Below are positions 1 through 12,464 of a DNA stretch of 64,000 nt, piece by piece. Origin of the DNA: Clusia tigrina (Eukaryota; Arthropoda; Insecta; Diptera; Clusiidae). Both the position numbers and the translations under genes were made by a program. The DNA lies in assembly GCA_920105625.2 (NCBI GenBank), contig CAKKTE020000052.1:1-64000 (forward strand). The letters are read 5' to 3'. Positions within the stretch are counted from its first letter, which is position 1; each line of letters begins with the position of its first letter. The notes under the pieces are model-generated. The model made no database searches. It saw only the letters and a program-made list of their open reading frames with translations, and was not told the DNA's origin.

Positions 1-1719
1 AATTTTGTAACAATAAAGTACTCGAGCCTCTTGTCAATTTAAGCTATCGCTCAAAGCTATGCTACCCTTGAGTTCCAAATCAAACACTGATAAAACTTCA
101 AATGGCCCCAACTTCTATACGGTACGTCCTACAGCTATCAAAGTTTGGAACATAAAAATTCTTGTAACTTTTTACTGGAGCGTCATAAAACCTTGAAATT
201 TTGTAACAATAAAGACCTCGAGCCTCTTGTCAATTTAAGCTATCGCTCAAAACTATGCTACCCTTGAGTCCCAAAGCAAACAATTATAAAACTTCAAATG
301 ACCCTAACTTCTATACGGTACGCCCTAAAGTTTGCAACATACAAATGCTTGTAACTTTTTTACTGGAGCTTCATAAAACCTTGAAATTTTGTAACAATAA
401 AGTACTCGAGCCTCTTCTCAATCTAAGCTATCGCTCAAAGCTATGATGCCCTTGAGTCTCAAATCAATCACTGATAAAACTTCAAATTGCCCTAACTTCT
501 ATACGGCACGTCCTACACTATCAAAGTTTGCAACATACAAATGCTTGTAACTTTTTACTGCAGCGTCATAAGACCTTGAAATTTTGCAACAATAAAGTAC
601 TCGAGCCTCTTGTCAATTTAAGCTATCGCTCAAAGCTATGCTACCCTTGAGTCCCAAATCAAACACTGATAAAGCTTCAAATGGCCCTAACTTCTATACG
701 GTATGCCCTATACCTATCAAAGTTTGCAACATACAAATGCTTGTAACTTTTTACTGGAGCGTCATAAAACCTTGAAATTTTGTAACAGTAAAGTACTCGA
801 GCCTCTTGTCAATTTAAGCTATAGCTCAAAGCTATGCTACCCTTGAGTTCCAAATCAAACACTGATAAAACTTCAAATGACCCAACTTCTATACGGTACG
901 TCCTACAGCTATCAAAGTTTGCAACATAAAAATTCTTGTAACTTTTTACTGGAGCTTCATAAAACCTTCAGATTTTGTAACAATAAAGTACTCGAGCCTC
1001 TTCTCAATCTAAGCTATCGCTCAAAGCTATGCTGCCCTTGCTTTCAAATGGCCCCAACTTCTATACGGTACGCCCTATACCTATCAAAGTTTGCAACATA
1101 CAAATGCTTGTAACTTTTTACTGGAGCTTCATAAAACCTTGAAATTTTGTAACAATAAAGTAGCCTCTTCTCAATCTAAGCTATCGCCCAAATCTATGCT
1201 GCCTTAGAGTCCCAAATCAAACACTGATAAAACTTCAAATGGCCCTAACTTCTATACGGCACGTCCTACACCTATCAAAGTTTGCAACATACAAATGCTT
1301 GTAACCTTTTACTGGAGCATCATAAAAACATGAAATTTTGTAACAATAAAGTACACGAGCCTCTTGTCAATTTAAGCTATCGCTCGAAGCTATGCTACCC
1401 TTGAGTCCCAAATCAAACACTGATAAAACTTCAAATGGCCCTAACTTCTATACGGCACGTCCTACACCTATCAAAGTTTGCAACATACAAATGCTTGTAA
1501 ACTTTTACTGGAGCATCATAAAAACCTGAAATTTTTAACAATAAAGTACTCAAGCCTCTTCTCAATTTAAGCTATCGCTCAAAGCTATGCTGCCCTTGAG
1601 TCCCAAATCAAACACAGATAAAACTTTAAATGGCCCTAACTTCTATACGGCACATCCTACACCTATCAAAGTTTGCAACATACAAATGCTTGTAACCTTT
1701 TACTGGAGCATCATAAAAA
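1..1719 (+). repeat. Left-edge satellite block, copied again at 10.6-12.46 kb
   Basis: About nine monomers. Markers GATGCCCTTGAGTCTC (444), GTATGCCCTA (701), CCTTCAGATT (965), AATAAAGTAGCCTC (1154, a 6-bp loss removing the CTCGAG region), TCGCCCAAATC (1184) and CACAGATA (1613) recur in the same order near 11.08-12.45 kb, at offset 10836 from about position 560 on. To the left of that the offset is 10630-10638. The change reflects one extra monomer in the other copy plus a private 9-bp loss here at about 327 (CGCCCTAAAG instead of CGCCCTATACCTATCAAAG). No gene is present. Confidence 0.8.
817..835 (+). repeat. Palindrome/hairpin variant of the tail
   Basis: The sequence AGCTATAGCT (817-826) is a perfect 10-bp palindrome, and ATAGCT-CAA-AGCTAT (821-835) is a perfect 6-bp inverted repeat with a 3-nt loop. 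The common monomer has AGCTATCGCTCAAAGCTAT, where the pairing is broken. The palindromic form often goes with AACAGTAAAG. It recurs, for example, near 8526, 11656, 16254, 34264, 37208, 40669, 41452, 44714, 47862, 51770, 54909, 57653 and 62566. Confidence 0.75.
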
Positions 1720-4020
1720 CATGAAATTTTGTAACAATAAAGTACACGAGCCTCTTCTCAATCTAAGCTATCGCTCAAAGCTATGCTGCCCTTGAGTTCA
1801 AATGGCCCTAACTTCTATACGGCACGTCCTACACCTATCAAAGTTTGCATCATACAAATGCTTGTAACTTTTTACTGCAGCGTCATAAGACCTTGAAATT
1901 TTGTAACAATAAAGTACTCGAGCCTCTTGTCAATTTAAGCTATCGCTCAAAGCTATGCTACCCTTGAGTCCCAAATAAAACACTGATAAAACTTCAAATG
2001 GCCCTAACTTCTATACGGCACGTCCTACACCTATCAAAGTTTGCAACATAAAAATTCTTGTAACTTTTTACTGGAGCGTCATAAAATCTTGAAATTTTGT
2101 AACAATAAAGTACTCGAGCCTCTTGTCAATTTAAGCTATCGCTCAAAGCTATGCTACCCTTGAGTCCCAAATCAAACACTGATAAAGCTTCAAATGGCCC
2201 TAACTTCTATACGGTATGCCCTATACCTATCAAAGTTTGCAACATACAAATGCTTGTAACTTTTTACTGGAGCGTCATAAAACCTTGAAATTTTGTAACA
2301 ATAAAGACCTCGAGCCTCTTGTCAATTTAAGCTATCGCTGAAAACTATGCTACCCTTGAGTCCCAAATGAAACAATTATAAAACTTGAAATGACCCTAAC
2401 TTCTATACGGTACGCCCTATACCTATCAAAGTTTGCAACATACAAATGCTTGTAACTTTTTACTGGAGCTTCATAAAATCTTGAAATTTTGTAACAATAA
2501 AGTACTCGAGCCTCTTCTCAATCTAAGCTATCGCTCAAAGCTATGCTGCCCTTGAGTTCAAATGGCCCTAACTTCTATACGGCACGTCCTACACCTATCA
2601 AAGTTTGCAACATACAAATGCTTGTAACTTTTTACTGCAGCGTCATAAGACCTTGAAATTTTGTAACAATAGAGTACTCGAGCCTCTTGTCAATTTAAGC
2701 TATCGCTCAAAGCTATGCTACCCTTGAGTTCCAAATCAAACACTGATAAAACTTCAAATGGCCCTAACTTATATACGGTACGTCCTACAGCTATCAAAGT
2801 TTGCAACAGAAAAATTCTTGTAGCTTTTTAGTGGAGCGTCATAAAATCTTGAAATTTTGTAACAATAAAGTACTCGAGCCTCTTGTCAATTTTAACTACC
2901 GCTCAAAGCTATTCTACCCTTGATTCCGAAATCAAACACTGATAAAACTTCAAATGGCCCTAACTTCTATACGGTACGTCCTACACCTATCAAAGTTTGC
3001 AACATACAAATGCTTGTAACTTTTACTGGAGCGTCATAAAACCTTGAAATTTTGTAACAATAAAGACCTGGAGCCTCTTGTCAATTTAAGCTATCGCTCA
3101 AAACTATGCTACCCTTGAGTCCCAAATTAAACAATTATAAAACTTAAAATGACCCTAACTTCTATACGGTACGCCCTATACCTATCAAAGTTTGCAACAT
3201 ACAAATGCTTGTAACTTTTTACTGGAGCTTCATAAAACCTTGAAATTTTGTAACAATAAAGTACTCGAGCCTCTTCTCAATTTAAGCTATCGCTCAAAGC
3301 TATGCTACCCTTAAGTCCCAAATCAAACACTGATAAAACTTCAAATGGCCCTAACTTCTATATGGTACGTGCTACACCTATCAAAGTTTGCAACATACAA
3401 ATGCTTGTAACTTTTTACTGGAGCGTCATAAAACCTTGAAATTTTGTAACAATAAAGTCCTCGAGCCTCTTGTCAATCTAAGCTATCGCTCAAAGCTATG
3501 CTACCCTTGAGTCCCAAATCAAACACTGATAAAACTTCAAATGGCCCTAACTTCCTACGGTACGTCCTACACCTATCAAAGTTTGCAACATACAAATGCT
3601 TGTAACTTTTACTGGAGCGTCATAAAACCTTGAAATTTTGTAACAATAAAGACCTCGAGCCTCTTGTCAATTTAAGCTATCGCTCAAATCTATGCTACCC
3701 TTGAGTCCCAAATCAAGCAATTATAAAACTTAAAATGACCCTAACTTCTATACGGTACGCCCTATACCTATCAAAGTTTGCAACATACAAATGCTTGTAA
3801 CTTTTTACTGGAGCTTCATAAAACCTTGAAATTTTGTAACAATAAAGTACTCGAGCCTCTTCTCAATCTAAGCTATCGCTCAAAGCTATGCTGCCCTTGA
3901 GTCCCAAATCAAACACTGATAAAACTTAAAATGGCCCTAACTTCTATACGGCACGTCCTACACCTATCAAAGTTTGCAACATACAAATGCTTGTAACCTT
4001 TTACTGGAGCATCATAAAAA
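1720..4020 (+). repeat. 12-monomer higher-order unit, copy 1 (2301 bp)
   Basis: This unit repeats immediately at 4021-6321. The marker TTTGCATCATAC lies at 1844 and 4145, AGTACACGAG at 1742 and 4043, and AACAATAAAGTACTC at 2101 and 4402, all 2301 bp apart. The unit is 12 monomers long and is 51 bp shorter than 12 x 196, mostly because two of its monomers carry the 25-bp deletion (near 1794 and 2554). Copies diverge near 1650 on the left and near 4020/6320 on the right, so only two full copies exist. Confidence 0.85.
1791..1806 (+). other. 25-bp deletion subtype (171-bp monomer), example
   Basis: CTTGAGTTCAAATGGC replaces the usual form, in which TCCCAAATCAAACACTGATAAAACT lies between GAG and TTCAAATGG in two pieces; 25 bp are missing. 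I counted 14 such monomers, near 1794, 2554, 4094, 4854, 12631, 15711, 16471, 17818, 20340, 22468, 24989, 27311, 27876 and 29601. None was seen to the right of 29.7 kb. A related shorter form, CCCTTGCTTTCAAATGG, lies at 1035 and 11871. Confidence 0.85.
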
Positions 4021-6321
4021 CATGAAATTTTGTAACAATAAAGTACACGAGCCTCTTCTCAATCTAAGCTATCGCTCAAAGCTATGCTGCCCTTGAGTTC
4101 AAATGGCCCTAACTTCTATACGGCACGTCCTACACCTATCAAAGTTTGCATCATACAAATGCTTGTAACTTTTTACTGCAGCGTCATAAGACCTTGAAAT
4201 TTTGTAACAATAGAGTACTCGAGCCTCTTGTCAATTTAAGCTATCGCTCAAAGCTATGCTACCCTTGAGTCCCAAATAAAACACTGATAAAACTTCAAAT
4301 GGCCCTAACTTCTATACGGCACGTCCTACACCTATCAAAGTTTGCAACATAAAAATTCTTGTAACTTTTTACTGGAGCGTCATAAAATCTTGAAATTTTG
4401 TAACAATAAAGTACTCGAGCCTCTTGTCAATTTAAGCTATCGCTCAAAGCTATGCTACCCTTGAGTCCCAAATCAAACACTGATAAAGCTTCAAATGGCC
4501 CTAACTTCTATACGGTATGCCCTATACCTATCAAAGTTTGCAACATACAAATGCTTGTAACTTTTTACTGGAGCGTCATAAAACCTTGAAATTTTGTAAC
4601 AATAAAGACCTCGAGCCTCTTGTCAATTTAAGCTATCGCTGAAAACTATGCTACCCTTGAGTCCCAAATGAAACAATTATAAAACTTGAAATGACCCTAA
4701 CTTCTATACGGTACGCCCTATACCTATCAAAGTTTGCAACATACAAATGCTTGTAACTTTTTACTGGAGCTTCATAAAATCTTGAAATTTTGTAACAATA
4801 AAGTACTCGAGCCTCTTCTCAATCTAAGCTCTCGCTCAAAGCTATGCTGCCCTTGAGTTCAAATGGCCCTAACTTCTATACGGCACGTCCTACACCTATC
4901 AAAGTTTGCAACATACAAATGCTTGTAACTTTTTACTGCAGCGTCATAAGACCTTGAAATTTTGGAACAATAGAGTACTCGAGCCTCTTGTCAATTTAAG
5001 CTATCGCTCAAAGCTATGCTACCCTTGAGTTCCAAATCAAACACTGATAAAACTTCAAATGGCCCTAACTTATATACGGTACGTCCTACAGCTATCAAAG
5101 TTTGCAACAGAAAAATTCTTGTAGCTTTTTAGTGGAGCGTCATAAAATCTTGAAATTTTGTAACAATAAAGTACTCGAGCCTCTTGTCAATTTTAACTAT
5201 CGCTCAAAGCTATTCTACCCTTGATTCCGAAATCAAACACTGATAAAACTTCAAATGGCCCTAACTTCTATACGGTACGTCCTACACCTATCAAAGTTTG
5301 CAACATACAAATGCTTGTAACTTTTACTGGAGCGTCATAAAACCTTGAAATTTTGTAACAATAAAGACCTGGAGCCTCTTGTCAATTTAAGCTATCGCTC
5401 AAAACTATGCTACCCTTGAGTCCCAAATTAAACAATTATAAAACTTAAAATGACCCTAACTTCTATACGGTACGCCCTATACCTATCAAAGTTTGCAACA
5501 TACAAATGCTTGTAACTTTTTACTGGAGCTTCATAAAACCTTGAAATTTAGTAACAATAAAGTACTCGAGCCTCTTCTCAATTTAAGCTATCGCTCAAAG
5601 CTATGCTACCCTTAAGTCCCAAATCAAACACTGATAAAACTTCAAATGGCCCTAACTTCTATATGGTACGTGCTACACCTATCAAAGTATGCAACATACA
5701 AATGCTTGTAACTTTTTACTGGAGCGTCATAAAACCTTGAAATTTTGTAACAATAAAGTCCTCGAGCCTCTTGTCAATCTAAGCTATCGCTCAAAGCTAT
5801 GCTACCCTTGAGTCCCAAATCAAACACTGATAAAACTTCAAATGGCCCTAACTTCCTACGGTACGTCCTACACCTATCAAAGTTTGCAACATACAAATGC
5901 TTGTAACTTTTACTGGAGCGTCATAAAACCTTGAAATTTTGTAACAATAAAGACCTCGAGCCTCTTGTCAATTTAAGCTATCGCTCAAAACTATGCTACC
6001 CTTGAGTCCCAAATCAAGCAATTATAAAACTTCAAATGACCCTAACTTCTATACGGTACGCCCTATACCTATCAAAGTTTGCAACATACAAATGCTTGTA
6101 ACTTTTTACTGGAGCTTCATAAAACCTTGAAATTTTGTAACAATAAAGTACTCGAGCCTCTTCTCAATCTAAGCTATCGCTCAAAGCTATGCTGCCCTTG
6201 AGTCCCAAATCAAACACTGATAAAACTTCAAATGGCCCTAACTTCTATACGGCACGTCCTACACCTATCAAAGTTTGCAACATACAAATGCTTGTAACCT
6301 TTTACTGGAGCATCATAAAAA
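4021..6321 (+). repeat. 12-monomer higher-order unit, copy 2 (2301 bp)
   Basis: Second tandem copy of the preceding unit. It differs by few substitutions, for example CTCTCGCTC at about 4831, TTTGGAACAATAG at 4961 and ATTTAGTAAC at about 5546. These private changes were later copied elsewhere: CTCTCGC and TTTGGAAC recur at 12.6-12.75 kb, and ATTTAG recurs at about 8678 and 13322. Its last 0.87 kb (from about 5455) is also the start of the 3131-bp unit, so the two higher-order periods overlap. Confidence 0.85.
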
Positions 6322-6712
6322 CATGAAATTTTGTACCAATAAACTACACGAGCCTCTTGTCAATTTAAGCTATCCCTCAAAGCTATGCGACCCTTGAGTC
6401 CCAAATCAAACACTGATAAAACTTCAAATGGCCCTAACTTCTATACGGCACGTCCTACACCTATCAAAGTTTGCAACATACAAATGCTTGTAACTTTTTA
6501 CTGGAGCTTCATAAAACCTTGAAATTTTGTAACAATAAAGTACTCGAGCCTCTTCTCAATCTAAGCTATCGCTCAAAGCTATGCTGCCCTTGAGTCCCAA
6601 ATCAAACACTGATAAAACTTAAAATGGCCCTAACTTCTATACGGCACGTCCTACACCTATCAAAGTTTGCAACATACAAATGCTTGTAACTTTTTACTGG
6701 AGCTTCATAAAA
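5735..6712 (+). repeat. Nested 5-monomer unit, copy 1 (978 bp)
   Basis: Inside the 3131-bp unit, a 5-monomer block repeats at 978 bp spacing. Markers are GTCCTCGAG (5758 and 6736) and TTGTACCAATAAACTACACG followed by a CCCTCAAAGCTATGCGACC monomer (6331 and 7309). The copies diverge near 5745 on the left and 6640/7618 on the right. The same nested repeat is carried along in the second 3131-bp copy at about 8866-10750. Confidence 0.8.
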
Positions 6713-7617
6713 CCTTGAAATTTTGTAACAATAAAGTCCTCGAGTCTCTTGTCAATCTAAGCTATCGCTCAAAGCTATGCTACCCTTGAGTCCCAAATCA
6801 AACACTGATAAAACTTCAAATGGCCCTAACTTCCTACGGTACGTCCTACACCTATCAAAGTTTGCAACATACAAATGCTTGTAACTTTTACTGGAGCGTC
6901 ATAAAACCTTGAAATTTTGTAACAATAAAGACCTCGAGCCTCTTGTCAATTTAAGCTATCGCTCAAAACTATGCTACCCTTGAGTCCCAAATCAAACAAT
7001 TATAAAACTTAAAATGACCCTAACTTCTATACGGTACGCCCTATACCTATCAAAGTTTGCAACATACAAATGCTTGTAAGTTTTTACTGGAGCTTCATAA
7101 AACCTTGAAATTTTGTAACAATAAAGTACTCGAGCCTCTTCTCAATCTAAGCTATCGCTCAAAGCTATGCAGCCCTTGAGTCCCAAATCAAACACTGATA
7201 AAACTTAAAATGGCCCTAACTTCTATACGGCACGTCCTACACCTATCAAATTTTGCAACATACAAATGCTTGTAACCTTTTACTGGAGCATCATAAAAAC
7301 ATGAAATTTTGTACCAATAAACTACACGAGCCTCTTGTCAATTTAAGCTATCCCTCAAAGCTATGCGACCCTTGAGTCCCAAATCAAACACTGATAAAAC
7401 TTCAAATGGCCCTAACTTCTATACGGCACGTCCTACACCTATCAAAGTTTGCAACATACAAATGCTTGTAACTTTTTACTGGAGCGTCATAAAACCTTGA
7501 AATTTTGTAACAATAAAGTACTCGAGCCTCTTCTCAATCTAAGCTATCGCTCAAAGCTATGCTGCCCTTGAGTCCCAAATCAAACACTGATAAAACTTAA
7601 AATGGCCCTAACTTCTA
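6713..7617 (+). repeat. Nested 5-monomer unit, copy 2 (incomplete)
   Basis: Second copy of the 978-bp block, recognisable by TACCAATAAACTACACG at about 7312. It has a private CTCGAGTCTCTT variant at about 6739, where copy 1 has CTCGAGCCTCTT. That variant is also present in the later 3131-bp copy (about 9870), showing that the nested repeat existed before the larger duplication. Confidence 0.78.
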
Positions 7618-8585
7618 TATGGTACGTGCTACACCTATCAAAGTTTGCAACATACAAATGCTTGTAACTTTTACTGGAGCGTCATAAAACCTTGAAATTT
7701 TGTAACAATAAAGACCTCGAGCCTCTTGTCAATTTAAGCTATCGCTCAAAACTATGCTACCCTTGAGTCCCAAAGCAAACAATTATAAAACTTCAAATGA
7801 CCCTAACTTCTATACGGTACGCCCTATACCTATCAAAGTTTGCAACATACAAATGCTTGTAACTTTTTACTGGAGCTTCATAAAACCTTGAAATTTTGTA
7901 ACAATAAAGTACTCGAGCCTCTTCTCAATCTAAGCTATCGCTCAAAGCTATGATGCCCTTGAGTCTCAAATCAATCACTGATAAAACTTCAAATGGCCCT
8001 AACTTCTATACGGCACGTCCTACACCTATCAAAGTTTGCAACATACAAATGCTTGTAACTTTTTACTGCAGCGTCATAAGACCTTGAAATTTTGCAACAA
8101 TAAAGTACTCGAGCCTCTTGTCAATTTAAGCTATCGCTTAAAGCTATGCTACCCTTGAGTCCCAAATCAAACACTGATAAAACTTAAAATGGCCCTAACT
8201 TCTATACGGCACGTCCTACACCTATCAAAGTTTGCAACATACAAATGCTTGTAACTTTTTACTGCAGCGTCATAAGACCTTGAAATTTTGCAACAATAAA
8301 GTACTCGAGCCTCTTGTCAATTTAAGCTATCGCTCAAAGCTATGCTACCCTTGAGTCCCAAATCAAACACTGATAAAGCTTCAAATGGCCCTAACTTCTA
8401 TACGGTATGCCCTATACCTATCAAAGTTTGCAACATACAAATGCTTGTAACTTTTTACTGGAGCGTCATAAAACCTTGAAATTTTGTAACAGTAAAGTAC
8501 TCGAGCCTCTTGTCAATTTAAGCTATAGCTCAAAGCTATGCTACCCTTGAGTCCCAAATCAAACACTGATAAAGCTTCAAATGGC

Positions 8586-11500
8586 CCTAACTTCTATACG
8601 GTACGCCCTATACCTATCAAAGTTTGCAACATACAAATGCTTGTAACTTTTTACTGGAGCTTCATAAAACCTTGAAATTTAGTAACAATAAAGTACTCGA
8701 GCCTCTTCTCAATTTAAGCTATCGCTCAAAGCTATGCTACCCTTAAGTCCCAAATCAAACACTGATAAAACTTCAAATGGCCCTAACTTCTATATGGTAC
8801 GTGCTACACCTATCAAAGTATGCAACATACAAATGCTTGTAACTTTTTACTGGAGCGTCATAAAACCTTGAAATTTTGTAACAATAAAGTCCTCGAGCCT
8901 CTTGTCAATCTAAGCTATCGCTCAAAGCTATGCTACCCTTGAGTCCCAAATCAAACACTGATAAAACTTCAAATGGCCCTAACTTCCTACGGTACGTCCT
9001 ACACCTATCAAAGTTTGCAACATACAAATGCTTGTAACTTTTACTGGAGCGTCATAAAACCTTGAAATTTTGTAACAATAAAGACCTCGAGCCTCTTGTC
9101 AATTTAAGCTATCGCTCAAAACTATGCTACCCTTGAGTCCCAAATCAAGCAATTATAAAACTTAAAATGACCCTAACTTCTATACGGTACGCCCTATACC
9201 TATCAAAGTTTGCAACATACAAATGCTTGTAACTTTTTACTGGAGCTTCATAAAACCTTGAAATTTTGTAACAATAAAGTACTCGAGCCTCTTCTCAATC
9301 TAAGCTATCGCTCAAAGCTATGCTGCCCTTGAGTCCCAAATCAAACACTGATAAAACTTCAAATGGCCCTAACTTCTGTACGGCACGTCCTACACCTATC
9401 AAAGTTTGCAACATACAAATGCTTGTAACCTTTTACTGGAGCATCATAAAAACATGAAATTTTGTACCAATAAACTACACGAGCCTCTTGTCAATTTAAG
9501 CTATCCCTCAAAGCTATGCGACCCTTGAGTCCCAAATCAAACACTGATAAAACTTCAAATGGCCCTAACTTCTATACGGCACGTCCCACACCTATCAAAG
9601 TTTGCAACATACAAATGCTTGTAACTTTTTACTGGAGCTTCATAAAACCTTGAAATTTTGTAACAATAAAGTACTCGAGCCTCTTCTCAATCTAAGCTAT
9701 CGCTCAAAGCTATGCTGCCCTTGAGTCCCAAATCAAACACTGATAAAACTTAAAATGGCCCTAACTTCTATACGGCACGTCCTACACCTATCAAAGTTTG
9801 CAACATACAAATGCTTGTAACTTTTTACTGGAGCTTCATAAAACCTTGAAATTTTGTAACAATAAAGTCCTCGAGTCTCTTGTCAATCTAAGCTATCGCT
9901 CAAAGCTATGCTACCCTTGAGTCCCAAATCAAACACTGATAAAACTTCAAATGGCCCTAACTTCCTACGGTACGTCCTACACCTATCAAAGTTTGCAACA
10001 TACAAATGCTTGTAACTTTTACTGGAGCGTCATAAAACCTTGAAATTTTGTAACAATAAAGACCTCGAGCCTCTTGTCAATTTAAGCTATCGCTCAAAAC
10101 TATGCTACCCTTGAGTCCCAAATCAAGCAATTATAAAACTTAAAATGACCCTAACTTCTATACGGTACGCCCTATACCTATCAAAGTTTGCAACATACAA
10201 ATGCTTGTAACTTTTTACTGGAGCTTCATAAAACCTTGAAATTTTGTAACAATAAAGTACTCGAGCCTCTTCTCAATCTAAGCTATCGCTCAAAGCTATG
10301 CAGCCCTTGAGTCCCAAATCAAACACTGATAAAACTTAAAATGGCCCTAACTTCTATACGGCACGTCCTACACCTATCAAATTTTGCAACATACAAATGC
10401 TTGTAACCTTTTACTGGAGCATCATAAAAACATGAAATTTTGTACCAATAAACTACACGAGCCTCTTGTCAATTTAAGCTATCCCTCAAAGCTATGCGAC
10501 CCTTGAGTCCCAAATCAAACACTGATAAAACTTCAAATGGCCCTAACTTCTATACGGCACGTCCTACACCTATCAAAGTTTGCAACATACAAATGCTTGT
10601 AACTTTTTACTGGAGCTTCATAAAACCTTGAAATTTTGTAACAATAAAGTACTCGAGCCTCTTCTCAATCTAAGCTATCGCTCAAAGCTATGCTGCCCTT
10701 GAGTCCCAAATCAAACACTGATAAAACTTAAAATGGCCCTAACTTCTATATGGTACGTGCTACACCTATCAAAGTTTGCAACATACAAATGCTTGTAACT
10801 TTTACTGGAGCGTCATAAAACCTTGAAATTTTGTAACAATAAAGACCTCGAGCCTCTTGTCAATTTAAGCTATCGCTCAAAACTATGCTACCCTTGAGTC
10901 CCAAATCAAACAATTATAAAACTTCAAATGACCCTAACTTCTATACGGTACGCCCTATACCTATCAAAGTTTGCAACATACAAATGCTTGTAACTTTTTA
11001 CTGGAGCTTCATAAAACCTTGAAATTTTGTAACAATAAAGTACTCGAGCCTCTTCTCAATCTAAGCTATCGCTCAAAGCTATGATGCCCTTGAGTCTCAA
11101 ATCAATCACTGATAAAACTTCAAATGGCCCTAACTTCTATACGGCACGTCCTACACCTATCAAAGTTTGCAACATACAAATGCTTGTAACTTTTTACTGC
11201 AGCGTCATAAGACCTTGAAATTTTGTAACAATAAAGTACTCGAGCCTCTTGTCAATTTAAGCTATCGCTTAAAGCTATGCTACCCTTGAGTCCCAAATCA
11301 AACACTGATAAAACTTAAAATGGCCCTAACTTCTATACGGCACGTCCTACACCTATCAAAGTTTGCAACATACAAATGCTTGTAACTTTTTACTGCAGCG
11401 TCATAAGACCTTGAAATTTTGCAACAATAAAGTACTCGAGCCTCTTGTCAATTTAAGCTATCGCTCAAAGCTATGCTACCCTTGAGTCCCAAATCAAACA

Positions 11501-11716
11501 CTGATAAAGCTTCAAATGGCCCTAACTTCTATACGGTATGCCCTATACCTATCAAAGTTTGCAACATACAAATGCTTGTAACTTTTTACTGGAGCGTCAT
11601 AAAACCTTGAAATTTTGTAACAGTAAAGTACTCGAGCCTCTTGTCAATTTAAGCTATAGCTCAAAGCTATGCTACCCTTGAGTTCCAAATCAAACACTGA
11701 TAAAACTTCAAATGGC
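8586..11716 (+). repeat. 16-monomer higher-order unit, copy 2 (3131 bp)
   Basis: Tandem copy of 5455-8585, with only scattered substitutions (for example CCAAATCAAAC at about 10901 where copy 1 has CCAAAGCAAAC at 7771, and CTGTACGG at about 9377). It contains the same nested 978-bp repeat as copy 1. No gene or unique sequence interrupts it. Confidence 0.88.
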
Positions 11717-12464
11717 CCCAACTTCTATACGGTACGTCCTACAGCTATCAAAGTTTGCAACATAAAAATTCTTGTAACTTTTTACTGGAGCTTCATAAAA
11801 CCTTCAGATTTTGTAACAATAAAGTACTCGAGCCTCTTCTCAATCTAAGCTATCGCTCAAAGCTATGCTGCCCTTGCTTTCAAATGGCCCCAACTTCTAT
11901 ACGGTACACCCTAGACCTATCAAAGTTTGCAACATACAAATGCTTGTAACTTTTTACTGGAGCTTCATAAAACCTTGAAATTTTGTAACAATAAAGTAGC
12001 CTCTTCTCAATCTAAGCTATCGCCCAAATCTATGCTGCCTTAGAGTCCCAAATCAAACACTGATAAAACTTCAAATGGCCCTAACTTCTATACGGCACGT
12101 CCTACACCTATCAAAGTTTGCAACATACAAATTCTTGTAACCTTTTACTGGAGCATCATAAAAACATGAAATTTTGTAACAATAAAGTACACGAGCCTCT
12201 TGTCAATTTAAGCTATCGCTCGAAGCTATGCTACCCTTGAGTCCCAAATCTAACACTGATAAAACTTCAAATGGCCCTAACTTCTATACGGCACGTCCTA
12301 CACCTATCAAAGTTTGCAACATACAAATGCTTGTAAACTTTTACTGGAGCATCATAAAAACCTGAAATTTTTAACAATAAAGTACTCAAGCCTCTTCTCA
12401 ATTTAAGCTATCGCTCAAAGCTATGCTGCCCTTGAGTCCCAAATCAAACACAGATAAAACTTCA
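11717..12464 (+). repeat. Mosaic segment copied from the 0.9-1.6 kb region
   Basis: Matches about 880-1625 at offset 10836. It carries the same rare variants: CCTTCAGATT (965 and 11801), CCCTTGCTTTC (1035 and 11871), AATAAAGTAGCCTC, TCGCCCAAATC, GAAATTTTTAACAATAAAG and CACAGATA. The match stops right after CACAGATAAAACTT at about 12460, where the sequence continues as a different source block. It marks a recombination junction inside a monomer. Confidence 0.8.

Larger units (their letters stand above)
5455..8585 (+). repeat. 16-monomer higher-order unit, copy 1 (3131 bp)
   Basis: This unit is directly followed by a near-identical copy at 8586-11716. Private markers at a constant 3131-bp spacing are AAAGTATGCAAC (5685/8816), GCTGCCCTTG before the AAAATGG variant (7561/10692), CTATCGCTTAAAG (8131/11262) and TACGGTATGCCC (8401/11532). 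The length is 16 x 196 minus 5. The left junction is where AATGACCC changes to AATGGCCC (about 5450 versus 8582), and the right junction is GTCCCAAATC versus GTTCCAAATC (8551 versus 11682). Sharing of single-copy errors implies a recent event. Confidence 0.88.

Noticed and set aside
255..1113. Short open frames at 255-446 and 877-1113, and similar ones at 11755-11949, 15003-15221 and 29102-29406
   Set aside because: They are the same monomer read in other frames, made longer by small private indels or substitutions. The residues are just the translated satellite, with no start context or family match.
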